Shown: positions 35,696 through 46,721, counted from the first letter of the stretch. The stretch: 64,000 nt of DNA from Plutella xylostella (GCF_932276165.1 NC_063994.1:7254001-7318000), one strand, 5' to 3'. Numbers and translations are program-made. The notes: generated by a model not told the origin, from the sequence alone.

Positions 35696-38539
35696 GGGTA
35701 TCCTACGAGCTTGCAAACATACTACAGAAGAGGAGAATTAACATCGCGTGCCTACAGGAGACGAAATGGAAAGGAAAGAAGGCGAGAGAGTTGTCGGATG
35801 GATACAAGTTCTTCTACTGGGGGAAAGACGGGAAGAGAAACGGGGTGGGAATTGTGTTGGATAAGGATTTTAAGAATAATATAATAGAAATTAATAGAGT
35901 CAGTGATAGAATAATTTACATAAGGATTTTACTGGGCGACCTGGCGTTGACTATTATGAGCGTATATGCACCCCAAGCTGGATGTGATGGAAGGATAAAG
36001 GAAAAGTTCTGGGAAGAATTTGATACCACCTTAATGAATGTACCCTCTGATGATCAGCTGGTTATAGGAGGCGACTTCAATGGGCATGTTGGCAAGAATA
36101 ACTATGACTACGAACGCGTACATGGAGGTAAAGGATTTGGCAGTAGAAATTTTGAAGGGGAGTGCATATTAGAAATGGCTACAGCATTTGACTTGGCTCT
36201 GGTTAACACATACTTTCAAAAGAAAGATGAACACCTTATAACTTATAAAAGTGCTCAACATGCAACACAGATAGACTACATGTTAACCAGAAGAACTGAT
36301 ATTAAAAAAGTCAAGGATTGTAAAGTTATACCCGGGGAGCCTCTAACTAGTCAACATAGATTATTATTCGTAGAATTAGATATTGATCTCAATAGAATTA
36401 ATTATAGGCAAAAACATGTACCAAAGACCAAATGGTGGCTACTGCAAAATGAAAATTTTGCAGCAGATTTTAAAGATAGAATAGTAAGAAAAATTTGAGA
36501 AGTAGAATTTAATGAAAACATAAGTGTGGATGATCATTGGAATGTCATCGCCAATACCATAAGAGAATCGGCAAAGACTGTATTGGGAGAGACAAAAGAA
36601 GTCAAGAAGATAGAAAAGGAAACATGGTGGTGGAATGCAGAAGTACAGAGGGCCTTGAAAGACAAAAATAATGCATTTAAAAATTGGCAAGAAGAACTAA
36701 TAGATGGCCAATTAAGAGCAGAGAAAAGGCAAATATATCAGCTTATGAAGAAGAAGTCTAAAACATCTGTGGCGATTGCAAGGTCCCAAGTACAAGAAGA
36801 ACTGTATAAACAACTTGAAAAGCCGGAAGGACAGAAAGCGCTATTTAGATTAGCGCGTAATAGGGAAAGAAATGCAAAAGATATGATTCAGATACGATGT
36901 ATGAAAGATGAGAATGGAAGAGTATTAACAAAAGATGAAGAAATAAAGGTGAGATGGAAGAATTACTTTGAACAATTGCTGAATGTAGAGAATGATAGAG
37001 TTGGTTTACCGGAACCGGAGGGCCTTAATTAAGAATGGTAGATAAGATTAATGAATGGGAAGTCAAGCTTCCATTACGAAAAATGGGTAATGGGAAGGCT
37101 GTTGGCCCAGATAACATACCTGTAGAAGTTTTGGAAATTATTGGGAGATGATGGTATTTATTGATTGACCTATCTTTTCAATAAAATCTTCGCAGAGGAG
37201 TCAATACCAACTGATTGGAGAGGGAGTTATCTGGTGCCAATTTATAAGGAGAAAGGAGATATTCAAGATTGCGGAAATTACAGGGGAATTAAGTTGATGG
37301 CACACACGATGAAATTGTATGAGAAGGTTATCGAAAGTAGGATTAGGAGGGAGTCGACAGTATCGGCAAACCAGTTTGGGTTCATGCCTGGAAGGAGTAC
37401 AACAAACGCCATATTCGCAGTGAGACAATTGATGGAAAATTTTCGAGCTGTACAAAGAAACCTGCATATGGTGTTCATTGACCTTGAGAAGGCTTACGAT
37501 CGAGTCCCGAGAGACCTGTTTTGGCGGTGCTTGCAGAACAAGGGTGTACCCGTAAAGTACATAAGTATTGTTCAGGACATGTACGCAGGTGCCAACACAC
37601 AGGTCCGCACCGCAGTCGGGGTCACCGACAGGTTCGAGGTCAGAGTAGGCGTGCACCAGGGTTCATCCCTGAGTCCATACCTATTTTTATTGGTAATGGA
37701 TGCATTAACATCTGCAATTCAGAAGGAGGCGCCCTGGTGCATGCTCTTTGCAGACGACATCGTGCTTGTCGATGAGAGTGGGGATGAATTACAGGTGCAA
37801 CTGAACCAGTGGCGAGATACCCTAGAGAGTGTGGGATTGAGACTGAGTAGGACCAAAACAGAATATATGTTCTGTCAATTCGGAGGGCCTACTTCAGCTG
37901 CGTCGATATCTCTGGGTACCTCGCCACTGGCAGTAGGTGAGGATTTCCGATACCTCGGCTCCCTTCCACAGAGTGATGGAAGTATTGACAGGGATGTGAC
38001 GAGACGAATGAATGCGGGATGGATGAAATGGAAACAACTCTCCGGCACGACGTGTGATCGCAAGATGCCAATTAAGATCAAAGGCAAAATATATAAAAGC
38101 GTCATAAGGCCGGTGATGTTGTATGGGGCTGAGTGCTGGGCAACCAAAGTATGCGATGAGGAAAGGATGCATGTGACAGAGATGCGAATGTTGAGATGGA
38201 TGTGTGGTGTTACAAGAAAAGATAGAATACGAAATGAGTATATATAAGGGGAAGTATGAAAGTGGCTCCTATAGTGGAGAAGATGAAAAGCCATCGTCTT
38301 TCTTGGTTTGTGCATGTCATGAGAAGAGAAGATGATTATGTTACAAAGAAAGTGTTGGAAATGAGACCCGAAGGAAGGCGCAAGAGAGGAAGACCAAGAA
38401 AGACGTGGCTTGATTGCGTGAAAGAAAATATGAGAGAGTGTGGAGTGAATGAGGATATGACAGAGGATAGGGTAAAATGGCGTGACATGACCAACAAAGC
38501 CGACCCTAAATAAGGATAAGGCAAGGAAGAAGAAGAAGA
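35696..38539 (+). mobile_element. degenerate RTE-type LINE, 2.84 kb
   Basis: Bracketed by a perfect 20-bp target duplication (35,676-35,695 and 38,540-38,559), with a (GAA)n tail. It encodes an endonuclease (INIACLQETKW, VYAPQAGC, GGDFNGHVG, TQIDYM, SQHRLL), a connector (AVGPDNIPVEV) and a reverse transcriptase (YRGIKLM, NQFGFMPGRST, FIDLEKAYDRVP, VHQGSSLSPYLF, FADD). A C-terminal part contains GRPRKTWLDCVKENM. It is dead: TGA at 36,496-36,498, frameshifts near 37,025 and 37,130, TGA at 37,162-37,164 and a frameshift near 38,240. The 5' end is cut just before the endonuclease, so it is truncated. Long minus-strand ORFs here are shadows. Confidence 0.92.
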
Positions 38540-38789
38540 AGATTAACAATATACGAACAAGATGGTGTGTCACTTACAATAATACATAAAAAAAAAACCG
38601 CATTTTTTTTATTGTCAAACCGTTTTAATTTTGAACCTAATAACAATCATTGTACCAATCCAATGAATAACGTCACAAATTTTCCAAATAACACACGCAC
38701 TCACGCCTTGCATTGCTGCACCCACTTTTCGCCAGAGTGTTATGTTAGTCCCAATGTAATAGGGGGCGGGCCTATTGCCATTTTACGGG

Positions 38790-38912
38790 CACATCCAAGA
38801 CCCGAGAACAAATATCTGTGTTTAAACAAATATCTGCCCCAGCCGGGAATCGAACCCGGGACCATCGGCTCAGTAGTCAGGGTCACTAACCACTACGCCA
38901 TTCGGTCGTCTG
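38790..38912 (-). mobile_element. tRNA-derived SINE, copy b
   Basis: Minus strand: box A-like TGGCGTAGTGGTTAGTGACC, box B-like GGTTCGATTCCCGGC, then CAGATATTTGTTTAAACACA. Inserted in the right half of the TTAA MITE. Confidence 0.8.
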
Positions 38913-39086
38913 AAATCTCCAAATAAACTCATTCAAAATAAGATCTCAGTGGTAGTAGTGGGGTGTTATTTGCCGAGAAGTTTCTTTTGCACTGATACTG
39001 TAGTTATTAGAATATCGTTGCATTATTAGTATAAAATACAGCGCTGTGATGGGACGAATCGGCATTACACATGACTCGAACATTAA

Positions 39087-39235
39087 GTGCCAATTTCTCC
39101 ATAGTCGGTTATCTAACCGACCAAGGATTGGTTATCAATTATACGTCATCTCCATATAAAATTCTTGACAGATGCGTCAAAAGTCAACCTCTAATACCTG
39201 GTTATGCTCTAACCGACTATGCAAAAATTGGCACT
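39087..39235. mobile_element. MITE, CCAATTTCTCCATAGTCGG family, copy 2
   Basis: Ends AGTGCCAATTT / AAATTGGCACT; core ACGTCATCTCCATATAAAAT shared with 25,986-26,140. Confidence 0.85.
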
Positions 39236-39736
39236 AATACTGATATTTGTCACCAGCTCTTGTCGTATAGCTTTTACTTCAACCTTCAACCCTATGTATG
39301 TCCCAAGCTTAGAACAACGCGGACTCGGGTGCAGAGAATTTTTTATCAAAGTAAACTGAATACCTAAGGGTATTCAATCTAATAATGGTTTTCACCGATG
39401 TGTAATTCGGTGAAACGGTCTCTACCCTCTCATACCAAATACCAGGTTATTACAGCATCAACGTATGTTTTTAAAACTAAAAATAAATAAAATAAATGAT
39501 TGAAAACACTCAGTTCATTATTAACATTCCAATCAATAAATTATCTGTGGCGTCCGGCCGGTCCATATAAATATAAACAAAGTAAAAAGTAAACAAAATT
39601 TTAATTAGTGTTCATAGCAAACGTGAACTTACTTAGAAGCAGACAGGTTTATTCTACATATAGTCGATGCATAATAATAATATAATAAGTGGATCTATGT
39701 ATTTCACTGCTTTTGGCGTACAGCTAGCTTTGAGCT

Positions 39737-42656
39737 ATGATGAATAAATACCATATCGTTTCCTGCTTCGCTGTAGGAACAGTGATCGTTTTTTTATTGT
39801 CCTATGTAGATGAGGCAAAGGTAAATTTTATTTATTAGATAAATTTTGTTGTGACTTTCATTAGATAATTGTATTTTAATTTGATTTTATTTCATTTGAA
39901 TGTACTTACCTATGATTATTATCTTTTGCATGAATAAATGACAAAAAAATGTGACTAGGTATATAACATGTTTTTTTTACGATTGCTAAGTTAATAATCG
40001 CATTTTTTACAGGCTGACAGAGAATACCTCTATAACTTTACCACATCAAAGCGTGTAGTTCGTACGTATAATTTTGAAATTAAATTATACTCGGTAACTT
40101 TTTAATTAAGTTTTATTTGGCTCTAGCCATAAAAACATACCGAATTAACTGCCTCAAATATCTTTTAATTAGTCTCTTAGAATATTAGTGAGTAAAAGTT
40201 TACATCCCAACGACCATATGGTATGTGGTTATAATGATTGTATCTGAAATGCTAAAGATCCCAGGTTACATTCCCGGTTGGGGTTAGATATTTGTTCAAA
40301 GTCAGATATTTGTGATTTGGTTGGACGGTAAATGTTTTTGGTATGTGATATATATTTCGCAGGCATCTGGTTTAATCTCCTGTTTGATTGAACCGCTAGC
40401 CCATTCATTGGATGACGCTACTCAGTTGTATGACTAGGCCGAACGTTGATTGTACAAGCGTCACAAAACGTCCAACTAGTTAGCGGACTTAAAATCAGTA
40501 AGGTGGTGAATAAAACAAATATGGCGTCTAACTGCGAACAGCTGACACAAAAAGCACTTGTATTGTTATTTTTTACAAATAAATTAGCTTTAAAGTGCAA
40601 TATTTATGTTAAAATAGTGTGTGGATTTACCTATTATTACACCGCCGGCGGATAGTTTCAAAGAAAAAAATGTGCTGAAACTGGATAATTATGAACAACA
40701 ATATCAAGGTACGTTTATTGTTATTGTTTAGTTAATTTGTGAGATGAGAGCTTTGTAACATAGTCTTTTTGTTGACACATAGTCTTTTTGTTCACGTTCA
40801 CCCTAACCAGACATTACAAAGTTGCAATACTATATCCCATTTAAAGACTTCGCTGAATAACGTTCAGTCAAGACGTTGGACGTTACAGTCAACCACTTGA
40901 CGAGTTGTCCTTTAGTCATTCAACTGAGTAGCGTCATCCAATGAACGGGCTAGCGGTTCAATCAAACAGGAGATTAAACCAGATGCCTGCGACATATACA
41001 TTAAATTTGTTATATCCTGTAGTGTAGGTACGTTCTGTGTTTTTACATTTTAGTATCTAACACAAAAACTAAATATAGGGGAGTTATAAGTATGTGAGCC
41101 TGTTTATCTATGCCACGAAGATCCTTAATATTTTTTCTTTAGTGGTTAAAAACGCTATTTTCAGGTCAAGTAAAGCACAAAATTACCAAGGCCAATATAA
41201 AGGATGGTAAGATAATCCTAGTCCGAGCTTTTCGGACCAGTATGTCGTTGGTGTATCTGGTGACCAGCGTGACAAACAGACGGAGCCTAGTCATGTACCT
41301 GCCGACCGAAGCCAAGTTTTACACCCGCAGTTACAGAAACATCGTGAGACATTTATCGCTGTAAGTGGATTTCATTATAATATTGTATAAAGGATAGTCC
41401 AATTGTGAGGCATTGCGTAGGTGACTAGGTGTACACATTGACCGAAATAAGAAATGAATGTACTTAACTATTTATTTTTTAATTCAATTAATTTGTAATG
41501 TTTAATAATAATAATAATAAGACCCCACCCACCCGATGCCGCGGAGAACCCCTGTTCCTCATCTCTGGCTTGCCTTTATTGGTTGTCCAGAGTGAACACT
41601 GACGAGGAACAGGATCTCCCACCTCTTGCTTGCCTTCATTGGCTGGCTTGAGTGGTGTACCGCTAGAGCAGCAATGCTCGAGGAAGGATGTATTACCCAG
41701 TAAGGTGCTTGTAGGGATCTTGACCGATAACGCGATTGTCCTGAGAGCCGTGGAATAACTCTCCATCCTTAGCACCTCATGCCATGTTGCCCCCTTGTTG
41801 CTACGTCACTGTAATGTTCTAGCGACTGCTTTGGGGGGCCCATTTACTGTGTGTGCGAGTCACCCCCTGCCTTTTTATCCGTGTGTGAAACATATAGGTC
41901 AGGCAGGGGGCATAGTCCTTCCATAGTCCCAGTTACCCAGTCCATTTAGCACCCGCTTCCATAACCCTGTATTAGTTTTCTCCATATCCTACAATAGTCC
42001 TGCACTAACCGGGGATTTTCCTTGGGTTTACTCTATAGTTTACACAGGGAAAATCGTCGGTTGGTGTCACATTTCATATAGATTAATGTTGTCAAACGGG
42101 CCTCTACGTGTTGGCTTCGGCCCCATGCACGCCTTCCAAATGCCCGGGACCCCATGGTCCCGTGATGGTAAAGACACAACATAATAATAATAATAATAAT
42201 TAACTACCATTTGAAAATATACTTTTCGCAAATTTCCAAAAGTTGAGGAACAAAAGTTGTTCAGATTGACTCCCATTTTCACCCCCTTTCGGTTTATTAT
42301 ACCACTTCTCAACACCATGTACCGCCACCAGTAGTAATAGTATCGTTACTATGTCGCTTGTTTTTCAAATAAACCGTTAGTGAATTAGTAATATAATTTT
42401 CAGCATACCAGACTGGCTGACAGGAAAAATAAGCTACATAAACACACACCAATTAATCCCACTGGTGTATCGCTACAATGATGTCCATTTGCCTACCTTC
42501 GTGAAGAAAATGCTCTTCTGGGTCTCTCAAAAGAGTTGGGACGACGAGCTAAGAGAAGAGGATATGTTAGAAGGAGAAAGAAGGCTTTTGACACAGCCTG
42601 ACAAATTTAACTATACTGTTCCGTTTAGGAATCTGACTTGGGTGTTATCTGACTAG
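39737..42656 (+). CDS. secreted-protein array, gene 3 (unknown family)
   Basis: Exons 39,737-39,820, 40,013-40,061, 41,165-41,360 and 42,404-42,656. Two ATGs are adjacent (39,737 and 39,740); starting at the second gives 192 aa. The signal peptide core is AVGTVIVFLLSYV, with likely cleavage near DEA-KA. Introns are phases 0, 1 and 2, the same as in gene 2. Exon 2 is short (49 nt; 43 nt in gene 2). Exon 3 is exactly 196 nt, as in gene 4. Family block: FYTRSYRNIVRHLSL, IPDWL, INTHQLI, LPTFVKKMLFWV, QKSWDDEL. A longer C-terminal tail (LEGERRLLTQ...) is special to this copy. No cysteine after the signal peptide. Intron 2 holds a 636-bp MITE and intron 3 a TAA-flanked element. AATAAA occurs at 42,900-42,905. 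Function unknown; closest relative is gene 4. Confidence 0.85.
40210..40335 (+). mobile_element. tRNA-derived SINE, degenerate copy d
   Basis: CGACCATATGGTATGTGGTT and GGTTACATTCCCGGTTGGGG match box A and B regions of the 38,790-38,912 family, in plus orientation with many substitutions. In intron 2 of gene 3. Confidence 0.6.
40357..40993. mobile_element. 636-bp long-TIR MITE in gene 3 intron
   Basis: About 80-nt terminal inverted repeats with only a couple of mismatches: TCGCAGGCATCTGGTTTAAT... at the left and its complement ...ATTAAACCAGATGCCTGCGA at the right. The ORF starting MASNCEQLT (from about 40,520) and the donor-like CAAG-GTACGT at 40,706 lie inside it and are not part of gene 3. 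Confidence 0.85.
41503..42201. mobile_element. (TAA)n-flanked retroposon fragment, about 660 bp
   Basis: A G+C-rich block (41,521-42,180; for example CCTGCCTTTTTATCCGTGTG, GGGGATTTTCCTTGG, GACCCCATGGTCCCGTGATG) lies between (TAA)n runs at 41,503-41,520 and 42,181-42,201. Insertion into TAA microsatellites is known for Dong/R4-type LINEs of silkworm. That would fit, but no RT remnant is present. Lies in intron 3 of gene 3. Confidence 0.5.
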
Positions 42657-42911
42657 GAGTAAGACCTATGTGGCATAGGGGGGTCAAATGCCTATACAGT
42701 GGCTTTCCATTGCTCATTGCATTGGATTATTACTATTTATAACGGAGAGAAAGTTCCTACGATTTAACGTCTCTTTATAAAGATTTTGGAGGTTGTACTT
42801 TATTATCTCATTTTTGTACACGTTATAAAAGTATATACAATATAAAACATGTTCATGGCAAAATCGACTTTAACTTCTTTTCACAGTAGATCTCATTTAA
42901 ATAAAATTAAT

Positions 42912-42954
42912 ATGTGGGGACATACTGTTAGCGCATTTACCATGGTAACAGTGT
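42912..42954 (+). other. candidate signal-peptide exon of gene 4
   Basis: ATG at 42,912 opens a frame reading MWGHTVSAFTMVTV, reminiscent of HIVSCFAVGTV in the signal peptide of gene 3. GTAAAT at 42,955 (the gene 3 donor sequence) could end it in phase 1, directly compatible with the next known exon at 45,914. The peptide would be unusually short, and the open frame itself continues to about 43,020. Unproven. Confidence 0.2.
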
Positions 42955-43140
42955 GTAAATACCTGTATTATGTGGCAAAATTAATTATTTATTTCACAAC
43001 ATACTTATGTATTACAAGCTAGAGACCTATGTTGCCACATAATTATGCTTATTTATATTAATTACCTAATCTAAACTTAACATAATTCACACATATTTAA
43101 AACAATACCCGACCACGAGGTGCTATGGAAACAAATATGT

Positions 43141-43450
43141 ATACAGGGTGTCCCAAAAGTCAACGATATGCCTTGAAGAGCTGATAGACCAGCTCATGAG
43201 TGGCCAGAATATCATAATATGACCTTAGTAAAAATTCGATAAATGACAATGGGCGTTTTGGGACCTATGTCCAATAAAGATGAGTCATACATCGTTGGAT
43301 AGCTCTTTTCAAGATAGCAAAAAAATATTATCACGACAAATCCGTATAAGTTGTCCATTTTGAAATATATTTGTCGGAAGGAAGTATTTTTCTATGGCAT
43401 TGCACTCTCTCTCCTGATGACAGTTAGGGCGTAATACACGTAAACACGTA
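43141..43450. mobile_element. ACAGGGTGTCCCAAAAG repeat
   Basis: Begins TACAGGGTGTCCCAAAAGTC, a common terminal motif of insect transposon remnants, and continues as repeat-like sequence without an ORF. The right end is not identified. Confidence 0.35.
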
Positions 43451-43964
43451 TAATCAAAATGGGAGAAATTACTTTCAACTGGTTTTATTTACTGAGAGAA
43501 TAAACAAATATAATATTATAATGAATGATGATCATTTTGTTATAAAAATTAGAAATGAATGTGAAAAAATATCAAAAACATTAAAATTACAGAAATAAAA
43601 TATAAAAACTTTCAAGGTACGATTATTCTAATTGAACAGTAAATCAGGACTAGCGCTTCCGTTATTCATATTCTGCAAAAAAATACCTTTTCAACGACAT
43701 AATTATCACTCATTTCTATTGGTGATGGTCCCAGCTTCCATATATTTGTGCCCATCATCATTTCGAGATATTGACACTTTTATAAATTTGCTGAAAATCG
43801 ACACCTTGGATCAGTTTTTTGCGTGCCTCCGGTACAAAAATCCATATTGTGAGCATTTGTTTGGTGGTGCATCACCATGTATAGCCCTGCTATTGATCGC
43901 AGTCAATAAAAATATCGAGTAATGGTGTATGTTTAAAAAAACACGGTTTTCAAAGTCATAATGA

Positions 43965-44236
43965 CATTTAGTCACTACGTCAAGTAGTGACTAAATGTCC
44001 TTTAGAGTTGTCCTTTAGTCATACAATTGAATAGCGCCATCCAATGAATGCGCTAGTGATTCAACCGGGTTCCCCTCATCTCGTCTAATCTTTATTACCC
44101 TAAACTCGTTTCGCATAACTCGTAAGGTCTAAACTTTTTTGGTAGAATCATCATTTCGCCAAGACTTATGTGGCATAAGACTCGTTTATAATACTCGTTT
44201 ACTCATAAAACGGAGATTCAACCAGATGCCAGCGGG
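43965..44236. mobile_element. partial copy of the long-TIR MITE, split by an hAT-like piece
   Basis: TTGAATAGCGCCATCCAATGAA...GATTCAACC and GGAGATTCAACCAGATGCC correspond to the right TIR of 40,357-40,993. An hAT-like fragment (44,067-44,205; GGGTTCCCCTCATCTCGTCT...) interrupts it. A 15-bp palindrome, GACATTTAGTCACTA, is at its left edge (43,968-44,004). It lies upstream of the first certain exon of gene 4. Confidence 0.65.
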
Positions 44237-44325
44237 CTGCGATAGTATAAATCTAACTTATAACTCCCCTTACTAACTAAACTTCTTTTCAGGTAATATT
44301 TAAGTACTTATACTTAGTTAGGTCA

Positions 44326-45855
44326 TCATCATCATCATCATCATCAGCCAATAATCATCCACTGCTGGACATAGGCCTCTCCCAAGGAGCGCCACAACAC
44401 TCGGTCCTCGTTCCTCACCCAACCACCACCCGCCACCCGCCTAAGGTCGTCAGTCCAGCGGGCAGGAGGGCGTCCCACGCTGCGTTTACCTGTTCGTGGT
44501 CTCCACTCGAGAACTCGTCTACCACAACGGTTATCGGTTCTTCGGCAGATATGACCAGCCCACTGCCACTTCAGCTTGCATATTTTGACAGCTATGTCGG
44601 TAACCTTAGTCCTCTGACGGATAACCTCATTTCTGATACGATCCATCAGAGAAACCCCAAGCATAGCTCTCTCCATAGCACGCTGAGCGACTTTAAATCG
44701 GTGGACCAGTCCTACCGTCAGTGTCCACGTCTCTGCACCATACGTCATCACTGGCAGGACGCACTGGTTGAAGACTTTTGTCTTCAGGCTCTGAGGAATG
44801 GCCGAGGAGAATATGTGACGAAGTTTCCCGAATGCAGCCCAACCCAGTTGGATGCGCCTTGCAGCCTCCTTGTCGAAGTTGCTTCTGCCTAGCCGAATAG
44901 TCTGCCCGAGGTAGACATATTCTTGCACAACTTCGATTGTTGCCTCACCAACGGCGACCGGCTCCAGTTTGATGTGAGCATTGTAGGTACATGACTTTCG
45001 TCTTGTCCAAGTTCATACCGAGGCCTACACGTCGTGAAGCAGCATTTAGGCCACTTAACATCCAGCTGAGTTCCTGCAGAGATTCTGCCATAATAACGTT
45101 GTCGTCCGCGAAGCGGAGGTGTGACATGTACTCGCCATTTATACATATGCCATGTCCTTTCTTACCAGTCCAACGTCTTAAAGACATCTTCCAATGCATT
45201 GGTGAACAGTTTCGGAGATATCACACCCCCCTGTCTCACTCCACGTTGCAGTTGGATAGGTCTTGTCTTGTGGTCCTGTACTTGGACAGTCATAGTAGTG
45301 GCATTGTACAGACATCTCAACACCTCGATATAGCGCCAATCGATTTGGCATCTCTGCAAGGATTCCAAAACTGCCCAGGTCTCGATGGAGTCGAAGGCTT
45401 TTTCATAGTCCACAAAGGCTAGACACAGAGGCTGATTATACTCTTCGGTCTTCTGTATAATCTGCCTTACTGTGTGGATGTGGTCTATTGTACTAAAGCC
45501 TTTTCGAAACCCAGCCTGCTCTGGGGGCTGAAACTCGTCTAACTTTTGGGCAAGACGGTTCGTGATAACCCTTGAGAAGAGCTTGTATACATGGCTTAAA
45601 AGCGAGATCGGTCTATAGTTCTTCAGAAGGGTTTGGTCACCCTTCTTAAAGAGTCTTGGTATTGCCACGACGCTCTCAGACCATGCCTCCGGTGTAATGC
45701 CATTGTGAAGAACCGAATTGAAGAGCCTCTGGAGGTGTTCGAGGATTGCAATAGCAACGAGCTTTCAGAAGCTCTGTAGTAATTCCGTCTTCACCCGGAG
45801 CCTTGTTGTTTTTATGCTGCTCAAGGGCTATCCTAATCTCGCCTATGTCGTCACC
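44326..45855 (-). mobile_element. 5'-truncated RTE-like LINE, 1.5 kb
   Basis: Flanked by an 11-bp duplication TAGTTAGGTCA (44,315-44,325 and 45,856-45,866); the 3' end is a (TGATGA)n. Read on the minus strand: NNKAPGEDGITTEL, NYRPISLLSHVYKLFSRVI, QAGFRKGFSTIDHI, FVDYEKAFDSIE, RGVRQGGVISPKLF, then FADD (frameshift near 45,170), then a third segment (frameshift near 44,940) ending GRPPARWTDDL...GEAYVQQW. Not functional. It probably lies in the intron before the first certain exon of gene 4. Confidence 0.9.
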
Positions 45856-45913
45856 TAGTTAGGTCAAGATTATGAAATACAAACTTTGAAATAATAACTT
45901 TATTATGTTACAG

Positions 45914-46721
45914 GTGATTCTAAATATGCAATAAATAAGCAAAATGTAAAACATAGTAATGTCGTTCGTGCAAGGAACTTCAGTTGTCAAATAACGTTGG
46001 CGTATTTACTTAGTAATTTAATAAATAAGGATAACTATGTTAGGTTTTTGCCAGCCGAAGCTAAATTTTATATACGTATGTATAGACTAATGATGAAGCA
46101 TATTTTATTGTAAGTATCATTATAAATATAGTCCTACTGTACAGAAATAATACAAAACTTGTTAAAAAAAAAAAAAACAACATTGAACTAGGTATAATAA
46201 CAACAAAACAGGAATACGTTACCTAATAAGTATGACAATGATGTTGATTCTGAAGGCAGAAATTCTAATTTTAACGCTGACAAACTAAAAAAATTGCTAG
46301 CATAAAATGACATTTACGGAAACAATCATAGAGTCGAATTTTAAACAAAGAAATTAAGGTTTTGACATCGCTAAATTTAAAATTTCTGCCTTCAGAATCG
46401 ATATCATTATCTTTTATTCCGTAAATAACACGAAGTGAAGTGACCTATAAAGATAGAAGTAAACAAAATTTTAGTTAATTATAGGATTTGATTACAGATA
46501 AACACCGAAACATAATGTGTAGAACTTGTTTTAAACAAATTAACTTTTTCAGCATACCGAAGTGGATTGTAGGAAAGCTGAACTATTCCAGCACACATCA
46601 CTTTCTTACAGAATTTGACAAATATCTTCATTTACCGTATTTCATCAAAAAACTAATCTTCTGGGTTCCAAAATCAAGTTGGGATAAAGAGACAATTGAC
46701 GTAGAAACATTAGTTCAATAA
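45914..46721 (+). CDS. secreted-protein array, gene 4 (5' exons not resolved)
   Basis: Two 3' exons are clear: 45,914-46,109 (phase 1 in, phase 2 out, 196 nt as in gene 3) and 46,553-46,721, ending in TAA, with AATAAA at 46,751-46,756. Together they encode about 120 residues of the family: FYIRMYRLMMKHILF, IPKWIVGKL, SSTHHFL, LPYFIKKLIFWVPKSSWDKE. The frame is intact and family positions are kept, so the coding part still looks constrained. One cysteine (FSCQ) is present, unlike the mature parts of genes 1-3. The signal-peptide exon is not certain; a candidate is at 42,912. The intervening 3 kb holds a MITE, an hAT-like fragment and a 1.5-kb LINE. Either the intron is long or the 5' end has been lost. 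Nearest relative is gene 3. Confidence 0.72.
46246..46399. mobile_element. MITE, GATTCTGAAGGCAGAAAT termini
   Basis: Inverted ends GATTCTGAAGGCAGAAAT / ATTTCTGCCTTCAGAATC; similarity extends outward into AATGATGTT / AACGATATCATT-like flanks. A left-half relative is at 52,890-52,985. In the last intron of gene 4. Confidence 0.8.

Larger units (their letters stand above)
35679..39021. mobile_element. TTAA-ended MITE split by a LINE and a SINE
   Basis: The left end TTAACAATATACGAACA is duplicated by the LINE insertion and continues at 38,560 with AGATGG. Downstream blocks (ATTGTACCAATCCAATGAAT, CGTCACAAAT, AAAATAAGATCTCAGTGG, TTATTTGCCGAGAAGTTT) match, in order, the intact copy at 57,103-57,257. 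The right end near AATATCGTTG is degenerate. TTAA with CAATAT ends is compatible with piggyBac-type mobilisation, an inference. Confidence 0.55.

Noticed and set aside
37875..38573. 232-codon minus-strand ORF
   Set aside because: Antisense shadow of the RTE LINE reverse transcriptase; hydrophobic low-complexity translation.
40446..40711. ORF starting MIVQASQNVQ / MASNCEQLT and the donor CAAG-GTACGT, which at first looked like an alternative exon of gene 3 in the right phase
   Set aside because: The stretch is enclosed by the 80-nt TIRs of the 636-bp MITE; the exons at 39,737 and 40,013 explain the gene without it.
43632..43922. 96-codon ORF considered as a 5' exon of gene 4
   Set aside because: No signal peptide, no family similarity and no donor in the needed phase.
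44551..45422. Plus-strand ORFs of 113 and 143 codons
   Set aside because: Antisense shadows of the minus-strand LINE.
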